A stretch of 14,326 nt of DNA, taken from NCBI GenBank assembly GCA_016931015.1, contig JAFGFP010000006.1:1-14326 (forward strand). The letters are read 5' to 3'. The DNA comes from Dehalococcoidales bacterium. Lineage in GTDB: Bacteria; Chloroflexota; Dehalococcoidia; Dehalococcoidales; UBA5760. Positions 1 through 6,056 of the stretch are shown piece after piece. The notes under the pieces were generated by a model. That model ran no database searches. It was not told where the DNA came from and saw nothing but the letters and a program-made list of their open reading frames with translations. Positions within the stretch are counted from its first letter, which is position 1. Every line of letters begins with the position of its first letter. A program made the position numbers and the translations under genes.

Positions 1-447
1 CTCACCGGCGACGTCTTCGGCAGCCTGCGCTGCGACTGCGGCGAGCAGATTTCTCTGGCCATGCAGGCGATTGCCGGGGAGGGGCGGGGTGTTTTCCTTT
101 ACATGAGACAGGAGGGGCGTGGTATCGGCTTCCATAACAAGATTCGTGCTTATGCCCTTCAGGATAAGGGGCTGGATACCGTGGAGGCGAACCTGTCTTT
201 GGGCTTTGCCCCCGACCTGCGTGACTACGGTATCGGCGCCCAGATTCTGGCCGATTTGGGCCTGCGCCAAATCAGGCTGCTCACCAACAACTCCAAGAAG
301 GTGGTGGCTCTTGAGGGTTACGGGCTTGAGGTTACCGAGACGGTGCCCATAATCGCTCCCCCCAACCCGTATAACCGTCACTATCTGGCCACCAAGCAGG
401 CAAAAATGGGGCACGCTCTGGGTATCGAGAACGTGCCCGGCGACTAA
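1..447 (+). CDS. ribA: GTP cyclohydrolase II (RibA or C-terminal half of RibBA), 5' truncated by window edge
   Basis: The reading frame is open from base 1, so the gene starts outside the window; 148 residues are visible. The enzyme opens the GTP imidazole ring and releases formate and pyrophosphate, the first committed step of riboflavin synthesis. Visible family motifs are SLRCDCGEQ (two of the three zinc-ligand cysteines, residues 11 and 13 of the visible part; the first lies upstream), YMRQEGRGIG, DLRDYGIGAQIL and LTNNSKK. The C-terminal NPYNRHYLATKQAKMGH is also typical. Whether the missing part includes a RibB (DHBP synthase) domain, as in fused RibBA, cannot be told here. ribH follows 50 bases downstream on the same strand, so the two probably share a transcript. 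A methionine at base 61 is internal, not the start. Confidence 0.95.
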   Translation, partial: LTGDVFGSLRCDCGEQISLAMQAIAGEGRGVFLYMRQEGRGIGFHNKIRAYALQDKGLDTVEANLSLGFAPDLRDYGIGAQILADLGLRQIRLLTNNSKKVVALEGYGLEVTETVPIIAPPNPYNRHYLATKQAKMGHALGIENVPGD

Positions 448-497
448 GTGTTTTAGCTGGGTTGGCTTAGGGATTAACTCAGGGAAGGAGAGGGTCA

Positions 498-965
498 ATG
501 AAAAAACAGTTTGAAGGCAGTCTGCTGGGGAAGGGTCTCAAGTTCGGGCTGGTTGTCTCCCGGTTTAACGATTTTATTACCCGGAAGCTGCTCGAGGGGG
601 CCCAGGACGCCCTGGGGCGCCACGGCGTTGGTGAGAACGATATTGATATTGCCTGGGCGCCGGGCTCGTTTGAGCTTCCACTGGTGGCTAAGAAGCTGGC
701 CCAGTCCAAGCGTTACGACGCCATTATCTGCCTCGGGGCCGTGATTCGCGGCGGGACGCCTCACTTCGACTATGTGGCCGCTGAGGTAAGTAAGGGCGTG
801 GCTAAGGTGAGCCTGGAGAGCGGGCTGCCGGTTATCTACGGCGTTATCACCTCGGATACCATAGAGCAGGCTATCGAGCGGGCCGGAACCAAGATGGGGA
901 ACCGGGGCTTCGAGGCGGCGGAACACGCCCTGGAGATGGCTAACCTGATGAAAAGCCTGGGTTAG
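498..965 (+). CDS. ribH: 6,7-dimethyl-8-ribityllumazine synthase
   Basis: 155 residues, the usual length for RibH. The enzyme condenses 5-amino-6-ribitylaminouracil with 3,4-dihydroxy-2-butanone 4-phosphate to give lumazine, the penultimate step to riboflavin, and normally assembles as pentamers or 60-mer capsids. Diagnostic motifs are VSRFNDFIT (residues 20-28), WAPGSFELP (53-61), ICLGAVIRGGTPHFDYV (77-93, including the catalytic-type His89) and the phosphate-binding SDTIEQAIERAGTKMGNRG (119-137). The ATG is preceded by AGGAGAGGG at suitable spacing. It follows the ribA end by 50 bases, and no FMN riboswitch lies in that gap. The gene ends 42 bases from the convergent gene at 1008-1262. Confidence 0.97.
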   Translation: MKKQFEGSLLGKGLKFGLVVSRFNDFITRKLLEGAQDALGRHGVGENDIDIAWAPGSFELPLVAKKLAQSKRYDAIICLGAVIRGGTPHFDYVAAEVSKGVAKVSLESGLPVIYGVITSDTIEQAIERAGTKMGNRGFEAAEHALEMANLMKSLG

Positions 966-983
966 CGCTTTGAGGTTGAGTGT

Positions 984-1006
984 CTCGGTGGGCGCGAGGG
1001 GTTTTT
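984..1006 (+). terminator. Weak candidate terminator after ribH
   Basis: A short stem CTCG / CGAG (984-987 with 995-998, 7-base loop) is followed by GG and a five-T run at 1002-1006, in the 42-base gap between the convergent ends of ribH and the EF-Tu-like gene. The stem is only four pairs plus a possible wobble, so this is a suggestion based on position and the T run. Confidence 0.3.
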
Positions 1007-1007
1007 C

Positions 1008-1262
1008 TCAGCCGGTAACCTTGTAGACCGTGTCGCCCCGTCTCACCCGATCCGTAACCTTGATGCCGATGTTGTCTCCGGCCTTCGCCTGCTCGACGCT
1101 CGCGTTATCTATTTGCATCGAGCTCACGGTCAGCGTCAAATCGGTGGTGTGGCCCGTGATGTGGATGGTATCGCCCACCTTAACGGGTGCCGTTAGCTCA
1201 ATCCCGGCGACCACCGGTCGGGCGAAGAAGTCGTTCACCTTTCCAATTGCTACCTCAGGCAT
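1008..1262 (-). CDS. Small EF-Tu domain-2-like protein
   Basis: 84 residues. Almost the whole protein is one beta-barrel of the translation-factor domain 2 type: IGKVNDFFARPVVAGIEL, then a VKVGDTIHITG strand-turn and the characteristic IDNASVEQAKAGDNIGIKV near residues 51-69. In EF-Tu the matching segment carries the aminoacyl end of tRNA. No GTPase domain is present and the gene is complete, with an excellent Shine-Dalgarno (GGGAGGTG, five bases before the ATG) and its own promoter, so it is not a fragment. Related stand-alone proteins are usually annotated as translation elongation factor-like; a similar module occurs at the C-terminus of U32 peptidases. The exact function is not known to me. 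Confidence 0.85.
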   Translation of the reverse strand: MPEVAIGKVNDFFARPVVAGIELTAPVKVGDTIHITGHTTDLTLTVSSMQIDNASVEQAKAGDNIGIKVTDRVRRGDTVYKVTG

Positions 1263-1314
1263 GGGAACACCTCCCTTCCTTTGTGGTCAGGCTGGTAGGG
1301 CTCTTTTAAGGTTT

Positions 1315-1343
1315 AGTATATGCCATCTTTATGGTCAAATCAA
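1315..1343 (-). promoter_or_regulatory. Sigma70-type promoter for the EF-Tu-like gene
   Basis: On the minus strand, TTGATT (1343-1338) and TATACT (1320-1315) are separated by exactly 17 bases. Expected transcription start is near 1308, giving a leader of about 45 bases that contains the strong Shine-Dalgarno. Confidence 0.65.
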
Positions 1344-1369
1344 TACTGTCCCGTGTGATAGCGGGATGG

Positions 1370-1398
1370 TTGACGAAAGCAGTCGGCGCTGCTATTAT
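1370..1398 (+). promoter_or_regulatory. Sigma70-type promoter for the NrpR-like gene
   Basis: TTGACG (1370-1375), a 17-base spacer, then TATTAT (1393-1398). Expected start is around 1405, inside the palindrome at 1401-1414, leaving a leader of about 27 bases before the ATG at 1432. Confidence 0.75.
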
Positions 1399-1400
1399 AG

Positions 1401-1414
1401 GGAAAACGGTTTCC
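1401..1414. promoter_or_regulatory. Candidate NrpR operator (GGAA-N6-TTCC)
   Basis: The sequence GGAAAACGGTTTCC is a perfect inverted repeat (5-base arms GGAAA/TTTCC, 4-base centre). It fits the consensus GGAA-N6-TTCC known for archaeal NrpR operators of nif and glnA genes. It begins two bases after the -10 element of the NrpR-like gene and covers the expected transcription start, the classic place for a repressor site, suggesting autoregulation. Confidence 0.65.
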
Positions 1415-1431
1415 TCTAGCCGGAAAGCACC

Positions 1432-2430
1432 ATGGGATTTGAAACGCAGGACGTCGAGCGTAAGGTCTTTGCTATTCTCAGGGTACTGAGCGACTCTCAG
1501 GGGGCTCTGGGGGCGCGTATTATTGCCCGCCGCCTGAAAGACCTGGGTGTCGAGCTGGGAGAGAGGGCGGTTCGGTATCACCTCAAGCATATGGACGAGC
1601 GCGGCCTGACCCGGCTGGTGGGGCGCGATGGCCGCTTGATTACCGAAGCGGGCATGGAGGAGCTGAAGAGCGCTCTGGTGAGAGACAAGGTCGGTTTTGC
1701 TATCTCGAAGATTGAGCTGCTCGCCTTCCGCACCGATTTCGACCTGGAGCATCGTACCGGCCTGGTGCCGGTCAATGTCTCTCTTTTCAGCCGGGATAAC
1801 TTCCAGAGGGCGCTGCCCATTATGGCCCCGGCGTTTGAGGCCGGGCTGTGTGTCAGCGACCTGGTAACCGTCGCCCGGGAAGGGGAGACCATCGGTGAGC
1901 TAATCGTTCCCCCGGGTCAGGTGGCCTTAGCCACGGTGTGCAGTATCGTGGTCAACGGCTCCCTGCTTAAGGCCGGGGTACCCATGGACTCCAGGTTCGG
2001 CGGTATCCTCCAGATTAAAAATCATAAGCCGCTGCGCTTTGTGGAGCTGATTCACTACGCCGGCTCGTCGCTGGACCCCTCGGAGGTATTTATCATGGGT
2101 AAGATGACCTCGGTGACCGAGGTTGCCCGGAGCGGCGACGGTAAGCTCTTGGCTAACTTCCGTGAGATACCGGTCCTGTGCCGGCCTCTCGCCGAGGAAG
2201 TAATCGCCAAGCTGAGTCGAGCCGGGATGGGTGGGGTGCTGGTGATGGGTAACACCAGTGAGCCGGTGTGCGAGATCCCGGTGGAGCTTAACCGGGTGGG
2301 GGTGGTTCTCCTGGGCGGTCTTAACCCGATAGCCGCCGCCGAGGAGGCGGGCATCGAGGCGGAAAACCGGGCGATGAGCACCATCGTGGATTACCGGAGC
2401 CTGGTTAGGTTCCGGGAGCTTTTAAGGTAA
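1432..2430 (+). CDS. NrpR-like (DUF128) nitrogen-responsive transcriptional regulator
   Basis: 332 residues. Residues about 8-75 form a winged helix (KVFAILRVLSDSQGALGARIIARRLKDLG ... GERAVRYHLKHMDERGL), the start typical of NrpR proteins. The remainder, about 85-330, is a single NrpR/DUF128 effector domain (for example the GRDGR hinge after the helix and VGVVLLGGLNPIAAAEEAGI near 290-310). Methanogen NrpR represses nitrogen-assimilation genes and is released by 2-oxoglutarate; many archaeal versions have two effector domains, this has one. The ATG is the only good start, since an in-frame TAG lies at 1417-1419; its Shine-Dalgarno is weak. An NrpR-type palindrome sits over its own promoter, and the next gene is a glutamate-synthase-like protein, both consistent with nitrogen control. 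That it binds 2-oxoglutarate is inference. Confidence 0.85.
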   Translation: MGFETQDVERKVFAILRVLSDSQGALGARIIARRLKDLGVELGERAVRYHLKHMDERGLTRLVGRDGRLITEAGMEELKSALVRDKVGFAISKIELLAFRTDFDLEHRTGLVPVNVSLFSRDNFQRALPIMAPAFEAGLCVSDLVTVAREGETIGELIVPPGQVALATVCSIVVNGSLLKAGVPMDSRFGGILQIKNHKPLRFVELIHYAGSSLDPSEVFIMGKMTSVTEVARSGDGKLLANFREIPVLCRPLAEEVIAKLSRAGMGGVLVMGNTSEPVCEIPVELNRVGVVLLGGLNPIAAAEEAGIEAENRAMSTIVDYRSLVRFRELLR

Positions 2431-2457
2431 CGGAGCCGAAGACGGTCCCCAATGATT

Positions 2458-2475
2458 GCCGGGCCTAGCCCCGGC
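2458..2475 (+). other. Short GC-rich hairpin between the NrpR-like gene and the GltB-like gene
   Basis: GCCGGG (2458-2463) pairs with CCCGGC (2470-2475) around a 6-base loop. No T run follows, so it is not a convincing terminator; it may affect read-through or protect an RNA end. It lies immediately upstream of TTGACA. Confidence 0.35.
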
Positions 2476-2478
2476 TAC

Positions 2479-2506
2479 TTGACATAAACTAAAATCAAAT
2501 TATGGG
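2479..2506 (+). promoter_or_regulatory. Possible promoter for the GltB-like gene
   Basis: A perfect -35 TTGACA lies at 2479-2484. The -10 is uncertain: TATGGG (2501-2506, 16-base spacer) runs into the Shine-Dalgarno, while TAAAAT (2490-2495) is too close to TTGACA to pair with it. The gene may instead, or also, be read through from the NrpR-like promoter. Confidence 0.4.
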
Positions 2507-2520
2507 AGGAATCTTAAAGT

Positions 2521-4113
2521 ATGAACCTACAAAGACCGAACTCGAATGATGCCACCAGGACTACCAATCGCTCTAAAAGCGTCGTACCGATGAGTGGTCT
2601 CTGCACCCGTTGTATTGATACCTGCACCGGCAACTGCGAGGTATTCAAGGCCACCTTCCGCGGCCGGGAGCTAATCTATCCCGGGCCGTTTGGCTACATC
2701 ACCGCCGGGGGCGATAAGGAATACCCGGTCGATTATTCGCATCTTAATATCCAGGGTTACGCCCTGGGGGCTAAGGGTCTGCCCGGCGGCGTGGTCGGTG
2801 ACTCCGATACCGCCATTTTCCCGGCGGTCAGCACCGAGACCGAGTACGGCTGGGACATCAAGGTTAAGATGAGGGTGCCCATCTTTACCGGCGCCCTGGG
2901 TTCTACGGAGATAGCCCGGAAGAACTGGGAACATTATGCCGTTGGCGCCGCCATCAGCGGGGTTACCATCGTCTGCGGCGAAAATGTCTGCGGTATCGAC
3001 CCCAAGCTCGAGCTCGATGCCAACGGTAAGGTTAAGCTGGCGCCCGATATGGACCACCGCATCGAGGTCTACCGCCGCTACCACCAGGGCTATGGTGAGA
3101 TACTGGTTCAGATGAACGTGGAGGATACCAGACTGGGGGTTGCCGAGTACGTTCACGGGAAACACGGCCTCAATACCATCGAGCTAAAGTGGGGGCAGGG
3201 CGCCAAGTGTATCGGCGGCGAGATTAAAGTCAACAGCCTGGAGCGGGCCCTGGAGCTACAGAAACGCGGTTATATCGTCACCCCCGACCCCTCGAACCCG
3301 GTTACCCAGGCTGCCTTTAAAGACGGGGCGATTAAGGAGTTCGAGCGCCACAGCCGCCTTGGTTTCATTAGTGAGGAGGGCTTCTACGCCGAGGTTCAGC
3401 GGCTGCGGGATTTGGGCTTTAAGCGCGTCACCTTGAAGACCGGCGCCTACGGGCTGCGTGAGCTGGCTATGGCTATCAAATGGAGCTCGAAGGCTAAAAT
3501 CGACCTGCTAACCATAGACGGGGCTCCGGGCGGCACCGGCATGAGCCCCTGGCGGATGATGGAGGAGTGGGGCATACCCAGCCTTTACCTGCACGCGGCG
3601 GCTTACGAGTTCTGCCAGAAGCTGGCCGATAGGGGTGAACGGGTCCCCGATATCGCCTTTGCCGGCGGCTTCAGCAGCGAAGACGGCGTCTTCAAGGCAA
3701 TCGCCCTGGGAGCACCCTTTGCCAAGGCGGTGTGCATGGGACGGGCGCTCATGATTCCGGGCATGGTCGGGAAGAACATCGCCCAGTGGCTCAAGGAGGG
3801 TAAGCTGCCCAGCACCGTGGGGCAGTTCGGCTCGACGGTAGAGGAAATCTTCGTTAATTATGAGGACGTTAAGAATATCGTCGGTGCCGACGAGATAAAG
3901 AACATTCCGTTGGGTGCCATCGGCATCTATAGCTACAGCGAGAAAATCAGGGTGGGCCTGCAGCAGCTCATGGCCGGTGCCCGGTGCTTCAGCGTTCCGG
4001 CAATCACTCGTGGTGAGCTCATGTCCCTGACCGAAGAGTGCGCCAGGGTCACCGGAATACCCTATATCATGGATGCCTACCGTGAGGAGGCCATGGCGAT
4101 ACTGGAGAGCTAA
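2521..4113 (+). CDS. Stand-alone glutamate synthase FMN-domain protein (GltB-like) with N-terminal cysteine cluster
   Basis: 530 residues, corresponding to the FMN-binding synthase domain of the glutamate synthase large subunit, without the glutaminase domain. The barrel motifs are clear: TIDGAPGGTGMSP (glycine-rich loop, D333-P343) and the later FAGGFSSEDGVFKAIALGAPFAKAVCMGRAL, the phosphate-binding end of the FMN barrel. Near the N-terminus is C28-x2-C31-x3-C35-x3-C39, which looks like an Fe-S ligand set; it differs from the C-x5-C-x4-C [3Fe-4S] site of classical GltB. The first 23 residues are polar and probably disordered; a Met at 24 is an alternative start, but only the ATG at 2521 has a Shine-Dalgarno (GGGAGGA, 10 bases upstream). 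The neighbouring NrpR-like gene supports a role in ammonia or glutamate metabolism. Whether it makes glutamate, and from which ammonia and electron donor, is unknown. Confidence 0.85.
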   Translation: MNLQRPNSNDATRTTNRSKSVVPMSGLCTRCIDTCTGNCEVFKATFRGRELIYPGPFGYITAGGDKEYPVDYSHLNIQGYALGAKGLPGGVVGDSDTAIFPAVSTETEYGWDIKVKMRVPIFTGALGSTEIARKNWEHYAVGAAISGVTIVCGENVCGIDPKLELDANGKVKLAPDMDHRIEVYRRYHQGYGEILVQMNVEDTRLGVAEYVHGKHGLNTIELKWGQGAKCIGGEIKVNSLERALELQKRGYIVTPDPSNPVTQAAFKDGAIKEFERHSRLGFISEEGFYAEVQRLRDLGFKRVTLKTGAYGLRELAMAIKWSSKAKIDLLTIDGAPGGTGMSPWRMMEEWGIPSLYLHAAAYEFCQKLADRGERVPDIAFAGGFSSEDGVFKAIALGAPFAKAVCMGRALMIPGMVGKNIAQWLKEGKLPSTVGQFGSTVEEIFVNYEDVKNIVGADEIKNIPLGAIGIYSYSEKIRVGLQQLMAGARCFSVPAITRGELMSLTEECARVTGIPYIMDAYREEAMAILES

Positions 4114-4169
4114 ACCTCGCCTGCGGGGATGAGGAGCGGCTCGCTATAAGGTGCCTTGAAGGCGGCTGG

Positions 4170-5414
4170 CTACCAGTCGAAGTGGTCTCTTCGTCTCTTC
4201 CTCCACAGCGGTAGGAAGATAGCCAGAAAGATAGCGACCAGAATCGGGGCCATGATGGCCCAGTTAATCTCCGAGGATGGCGGCTCCTGGGCCGCCGACG
4301 GAGGTGGGGGTGGCGCCAGGTTGGTGGTGGCTTCTTTCACGGTAAACTCGCCGCTCTGGTCCTGGAGCTCTGCGAGGTAAGTACCCGCTTCGCTCCGGGA
4401 AACGGTAAAGGTTACCGCCTGAAAGGCGCCGGTACCGAGGTCGACTGTCTCGGTAGCGGCTACCGTTTCGTCTATCTTGAGGGTCAGCACTTGAGCCCCC
4501 TCGGTCTGGCTCTCATTGATTACCAGCGCGCTGATAGTGACCTCCTCGCCGGGGCTGACCTCACTGGGCGAGATGGTAAAATCGCTGATGATGAAGATTG
4601 TTTCCTCTGTTGCCGTAATCAGGGGAGCCTCAGCCGGCGGGGCCAGTATGGCGAAGGTGGTCAGGTGGGCGATGGGGGCGGTAATCAGGTCCTGTTCCGG
4701 GTCGACCTCCGATTCCAGCTTTAGCCACCGGCCGCCGTTTTCGTCGTAGTAAGCGATAGTCAAATCCTCTTCGGCTACCCCTTCCGGAATGGCCTCGGCG
4801 TCGTAGGCCCAGGCCAGGGTAACCGGCGGCTCGAAGGTGGCTCCGGTGGGTTCCAGGTCGTAGGCCGGCTCGACGACGCTGCCCTGGTAGGGGGGTGGTG
4901 GGTCGTCGACCACCTCGAATTCGATGTCGGTCAGCGGTTGGTCCCTTTTGTCCAGGGCGGTGGTTTCCGCGGGGATGCTGACGTTGAGCGTGCCGTCCTC
5001 GGAGACATAGTCAATGAAATCGGGGGCGAAGTTGGCGGTGAGGTCCAGGGGGTTGTTGAACTCGGTTATTATCGGGTTACGATGCTTATTAATAGTCGGC
5101 TCTCCGCTCCAGCCGGTGAAGTGGTAGCCGGCCGACGGTATCGCCTCGATAATAATATCGTCCCCGAAGTCAATGGAAATCGAGGCGGGGTAGAGACACG
5201 GAATATCGGCATCCATCAGCGAGGTGGTTATCTCGACCTCGCCGCCGTCCTCGGGACTGATGTCCACGGTGAGTTCCCCGGCCGTCGGACCTGACGACCC
5301 GCCGCACCCTCAGCCAGCCGCTGGCTTGGCGTTAAACAATACTGCCGCCATGGCCGGCAGCACCAGGGCCAGCACCAGCCACAGCCAGCCGATATTCAGG
5401 ATTCCCTTTTTCAT
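4170..5414 (-). CDS. Signal-peptide surface protein with in-frame TGA: candidate selenoprotein (alternatively a nonsense-interrupted gene)
   Basis: A frame that stays open from an ATG at 5414 to 4170 except for one TGA (5310-5312) encodes 414 residues. Residues 1-34 are a classic signal sequence (MKKGILNIGWLWLVLALVLP...), then the TGA at 35, then GCGGSS, giving U35-G36-C37. Next come an InlB-B-repeat-like segment (about 45-105, GYHFTGWSG), a ZU5-like beta domain (about 112-235), a CARDB-like domain (about 253-340), a proline-rich linker, one membrane helix (WAIMAPILVAIFLAIFLPLW) and a KRRR stop-transfer tail. An ATG at 5267 would start after the TGA but loses the signal peptide, making no sense for a protein with this architecture. 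It lies 19 bases after an Rrf2 gene, probably in one operon; the Shine-Dalgarno (AGAGGG) is close to the ATG. Selenocysteine insertion is inferred from the SECIS-like hairpin and the adjacent sel genes. A nonsense mutation or sequencing error is the main alternative. Confidence 0.6.
5279..5304 (-). promoter_or_regulatory. Candidate bacterial SECIS downstream of the TGA at 5310-5312
   Basis: Counting from the base after UGA, bases 6-9 pair with 28-31 (CGGC/GCCG), a small internal loop follows, then 12-15 pair with 23-26 (GUCG/CGAC), closing a 7-base apical loop UCAGGUC. The loop places GGU at bases 19-21. In Escherichia coli fdhF the apical loop also reads AGGUC with GGU at bases 19-21 after UGA. 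The match in distance and loop sequence is what a SelB-binding element should show. The region is GC-rich, so chance pairing is possible. Confidence 0.5.
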
Positions 5415-5433
5415 GACCCTCTTTTCTTGTCGT

Positions 5434-5868
5434 TTAAGCGCCGGATGTCTCGACCTCGTGTTCGGCTACCTGTATCATCAGGTCTTTCAGCGTGGTGGAA
5501 CCCAGCACCTCGTCGGTCACCTTTTTCATCTCGACCCATATCCGGCGGGTGATGCAGAACTCGGCGCGGGAGCAGCAATGGACGTTGTCGACGCACGCTA
5601 CCGGCGCCGACGACCCCTCCATGGCCTGCATAATCTCGCTCAGTCTTATCTGCGCGGGCGGTTTGGCCAGGGTGAAGCCCCCTCGAGGGCCTCGAGTGCT
5701 CCTTACCAGGCCGACTATCTTGAGCCGGCTGAAGAGCTGTTCGAGGTAGAGGTCTGAGATTTCCTGGCGACGTGAGATGTCCTTGACCATGGTCGGGCTG
5801 TCTCCCGCTTGGAGAGCCAGGTCGAGCATGGCCCGTAGGGCGTAGCGCCCTCTGGTGGAAATATTCAT
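5434..5868 (-). CDS. Rrf2/IscR-family transcriptional regulator (first copy)
   Basis: 144 residues, normal Rrf2 length. The N-terminal winged helix starts MNISTRGRYALRAMLDLA and contains the wing RSTRGPRGGFTLAKPP (56-71). Four cysteines lie at 92, 98, 99 and 105; E. coli IscR binds its [2Fe-2S] cluster with cysteines at nearly the same places, so an Fe-S or redox sensor is likely. The gene has its own promoter (5912-5941) with no clear Shine-Dalgarno and is followed after 19 bases by the candidate selenoprotein, forming a likely two-gene operon. It diverges from the PKD lipoprotein at 6057, whose promoter overlaps a TTGAC-N7-GTCAG palindrome that may be its operator. It is close in sequence to the second Rrf2 at 12831. 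Cluster type and target genes are inference. Confidence 0.92.
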   Translation of the reverse strand: MNISTRGRYALRAMLDLALQAGDSPTMVKDISRRQEISDLYLEQLFSRLKIVGLVRSTRGPRGGFTLAKPPAQIRLSEIMQAMEGSSAPVACVDNVHCCSRAEFCITRRIWVEMKKVTDEVLGSTTLKDLMIQVAEHEVETSGA

Positions 5869-5911
5869 AGCTACTGATTCTGGCGGGGATTTATTACTAC
5901 TATACTAATAA

Positions 5912-5941
5912 AATATAGTTCCCTAGAGCGTATGTTGTCAA
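5912..5941 (-). promoter_or_regulatory. Promoter for the Rrf2 / candidate selenoprotein operon
   Basis: Minus-strand TTGACA (5941-5936) and TATATT (5917-5912) with an 18-base spacer. Its -35 faces the -35 of the divergent promoter at 5955, and the two boxes form an inverted repeat with a 13-base centre. Confidence 0.6.
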
Positions 5942-5954
5942 ATATCGGGGATTC

Positions 5955-5971
5955 TTGACATAATTAGTCAG
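5955..5971. promoter_or_regulatory. Candidate Rrf2 operator TTGAC-N7-GTCAG
   Basis: TTGACATAATTAGTCAG is an imperfect dyad with the GAC-N7-GTC core of IscR type 1 sites. It overlaps the -35 and spacer of the promoter reading towards 6057. A similar TTGAC-N7-GTCAA dyad and the shared 9-mer AATTAGTCA occur in front of the second Rrf2 gene at 12789-12814. Confidence 0.5.
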
Positions 5972-5982
5972 CTTAGTATAGA
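5955..5982 (+). promoter_or_regulatory. Promoter for the PKD lipoprotein gene
   Basis: TTGACA (5955-5960), 16-base spacer, TATAGA (5977-5982). Expected start is near 5990, leaving a leader of about 67 bases that contains the hairpin at 6006-6032. Confidence 0.65.
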
Positions 5983-6005
5983 GTTATCGGTATACTCGGT
6001 GGCTT

Positions 6006-6032
6006 CCCGGGGGCACCCCGGGGTTTTCGTTT
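6006..6032 (+). terminator. Leader hairpin with T-rich tail: possible attenuator
   Basis: CCCGGGG (6006-6012) pairs perfectly with CCCCGGG (6016-6022) around a 3-base loop, followed by G and TTTTCGTTT (6024-6032). This is the form of an intrinsic terminator, yet it lies between the promoter at 5955-5982 and the ATG at 6057. It could attenuate transcription of the lipoprotein gene; no obvious competing anti-terminator helix was found by eye. Confidence 0.5.
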
Positions 6033-6056
6033 ATCTCGGATATGGAGTGAGACGTT

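Noticed and set aside
448..497. FMN riboswitch before ribH
   Set aside because: The gap is only 50 bases, too short for the RFN element, and shows none of its conserved segments.
495..926. 143-residue minus-strand frame over ribH
   Set aside because: Mirror-frame translation of a high-GC gene; ribH itself is certain.
1264..1279. GGAA ... TTCC pair near the EF-Tu-like start codon
   Set aside because: The spacer is 8 bases, not 6, and the TTCC belongs to the Shine-Dalgarno region on the minus strand.
2431..2520. Second NrpR operator before the GltB-like gene
   Set aside because: No GGAA-N6-TTCC is present; the only dyad is a GC hairpin of terminator-like form.
4170..5267. Reading the gene as starting at the ATG at 5267
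   Set aside because: This would give a membrane-anchored beta-domain protein without any export signal, while a full signal peptide lies in the same frame directly upstream, separated only by one TGA.
5310..5312. TGA read as tryptophan (alternative genetic code)
   Set aside because: TGA is a normal stop for several genes here, for example those ending at 1008, 12744 and 13283.
5224..5757. 177-residue plus-strand frame opposite the Rrf2 and surface-protein genes
   Set aside because: Low-complexity translation with no recognisable motif, wholly antisense to well-supported genes.
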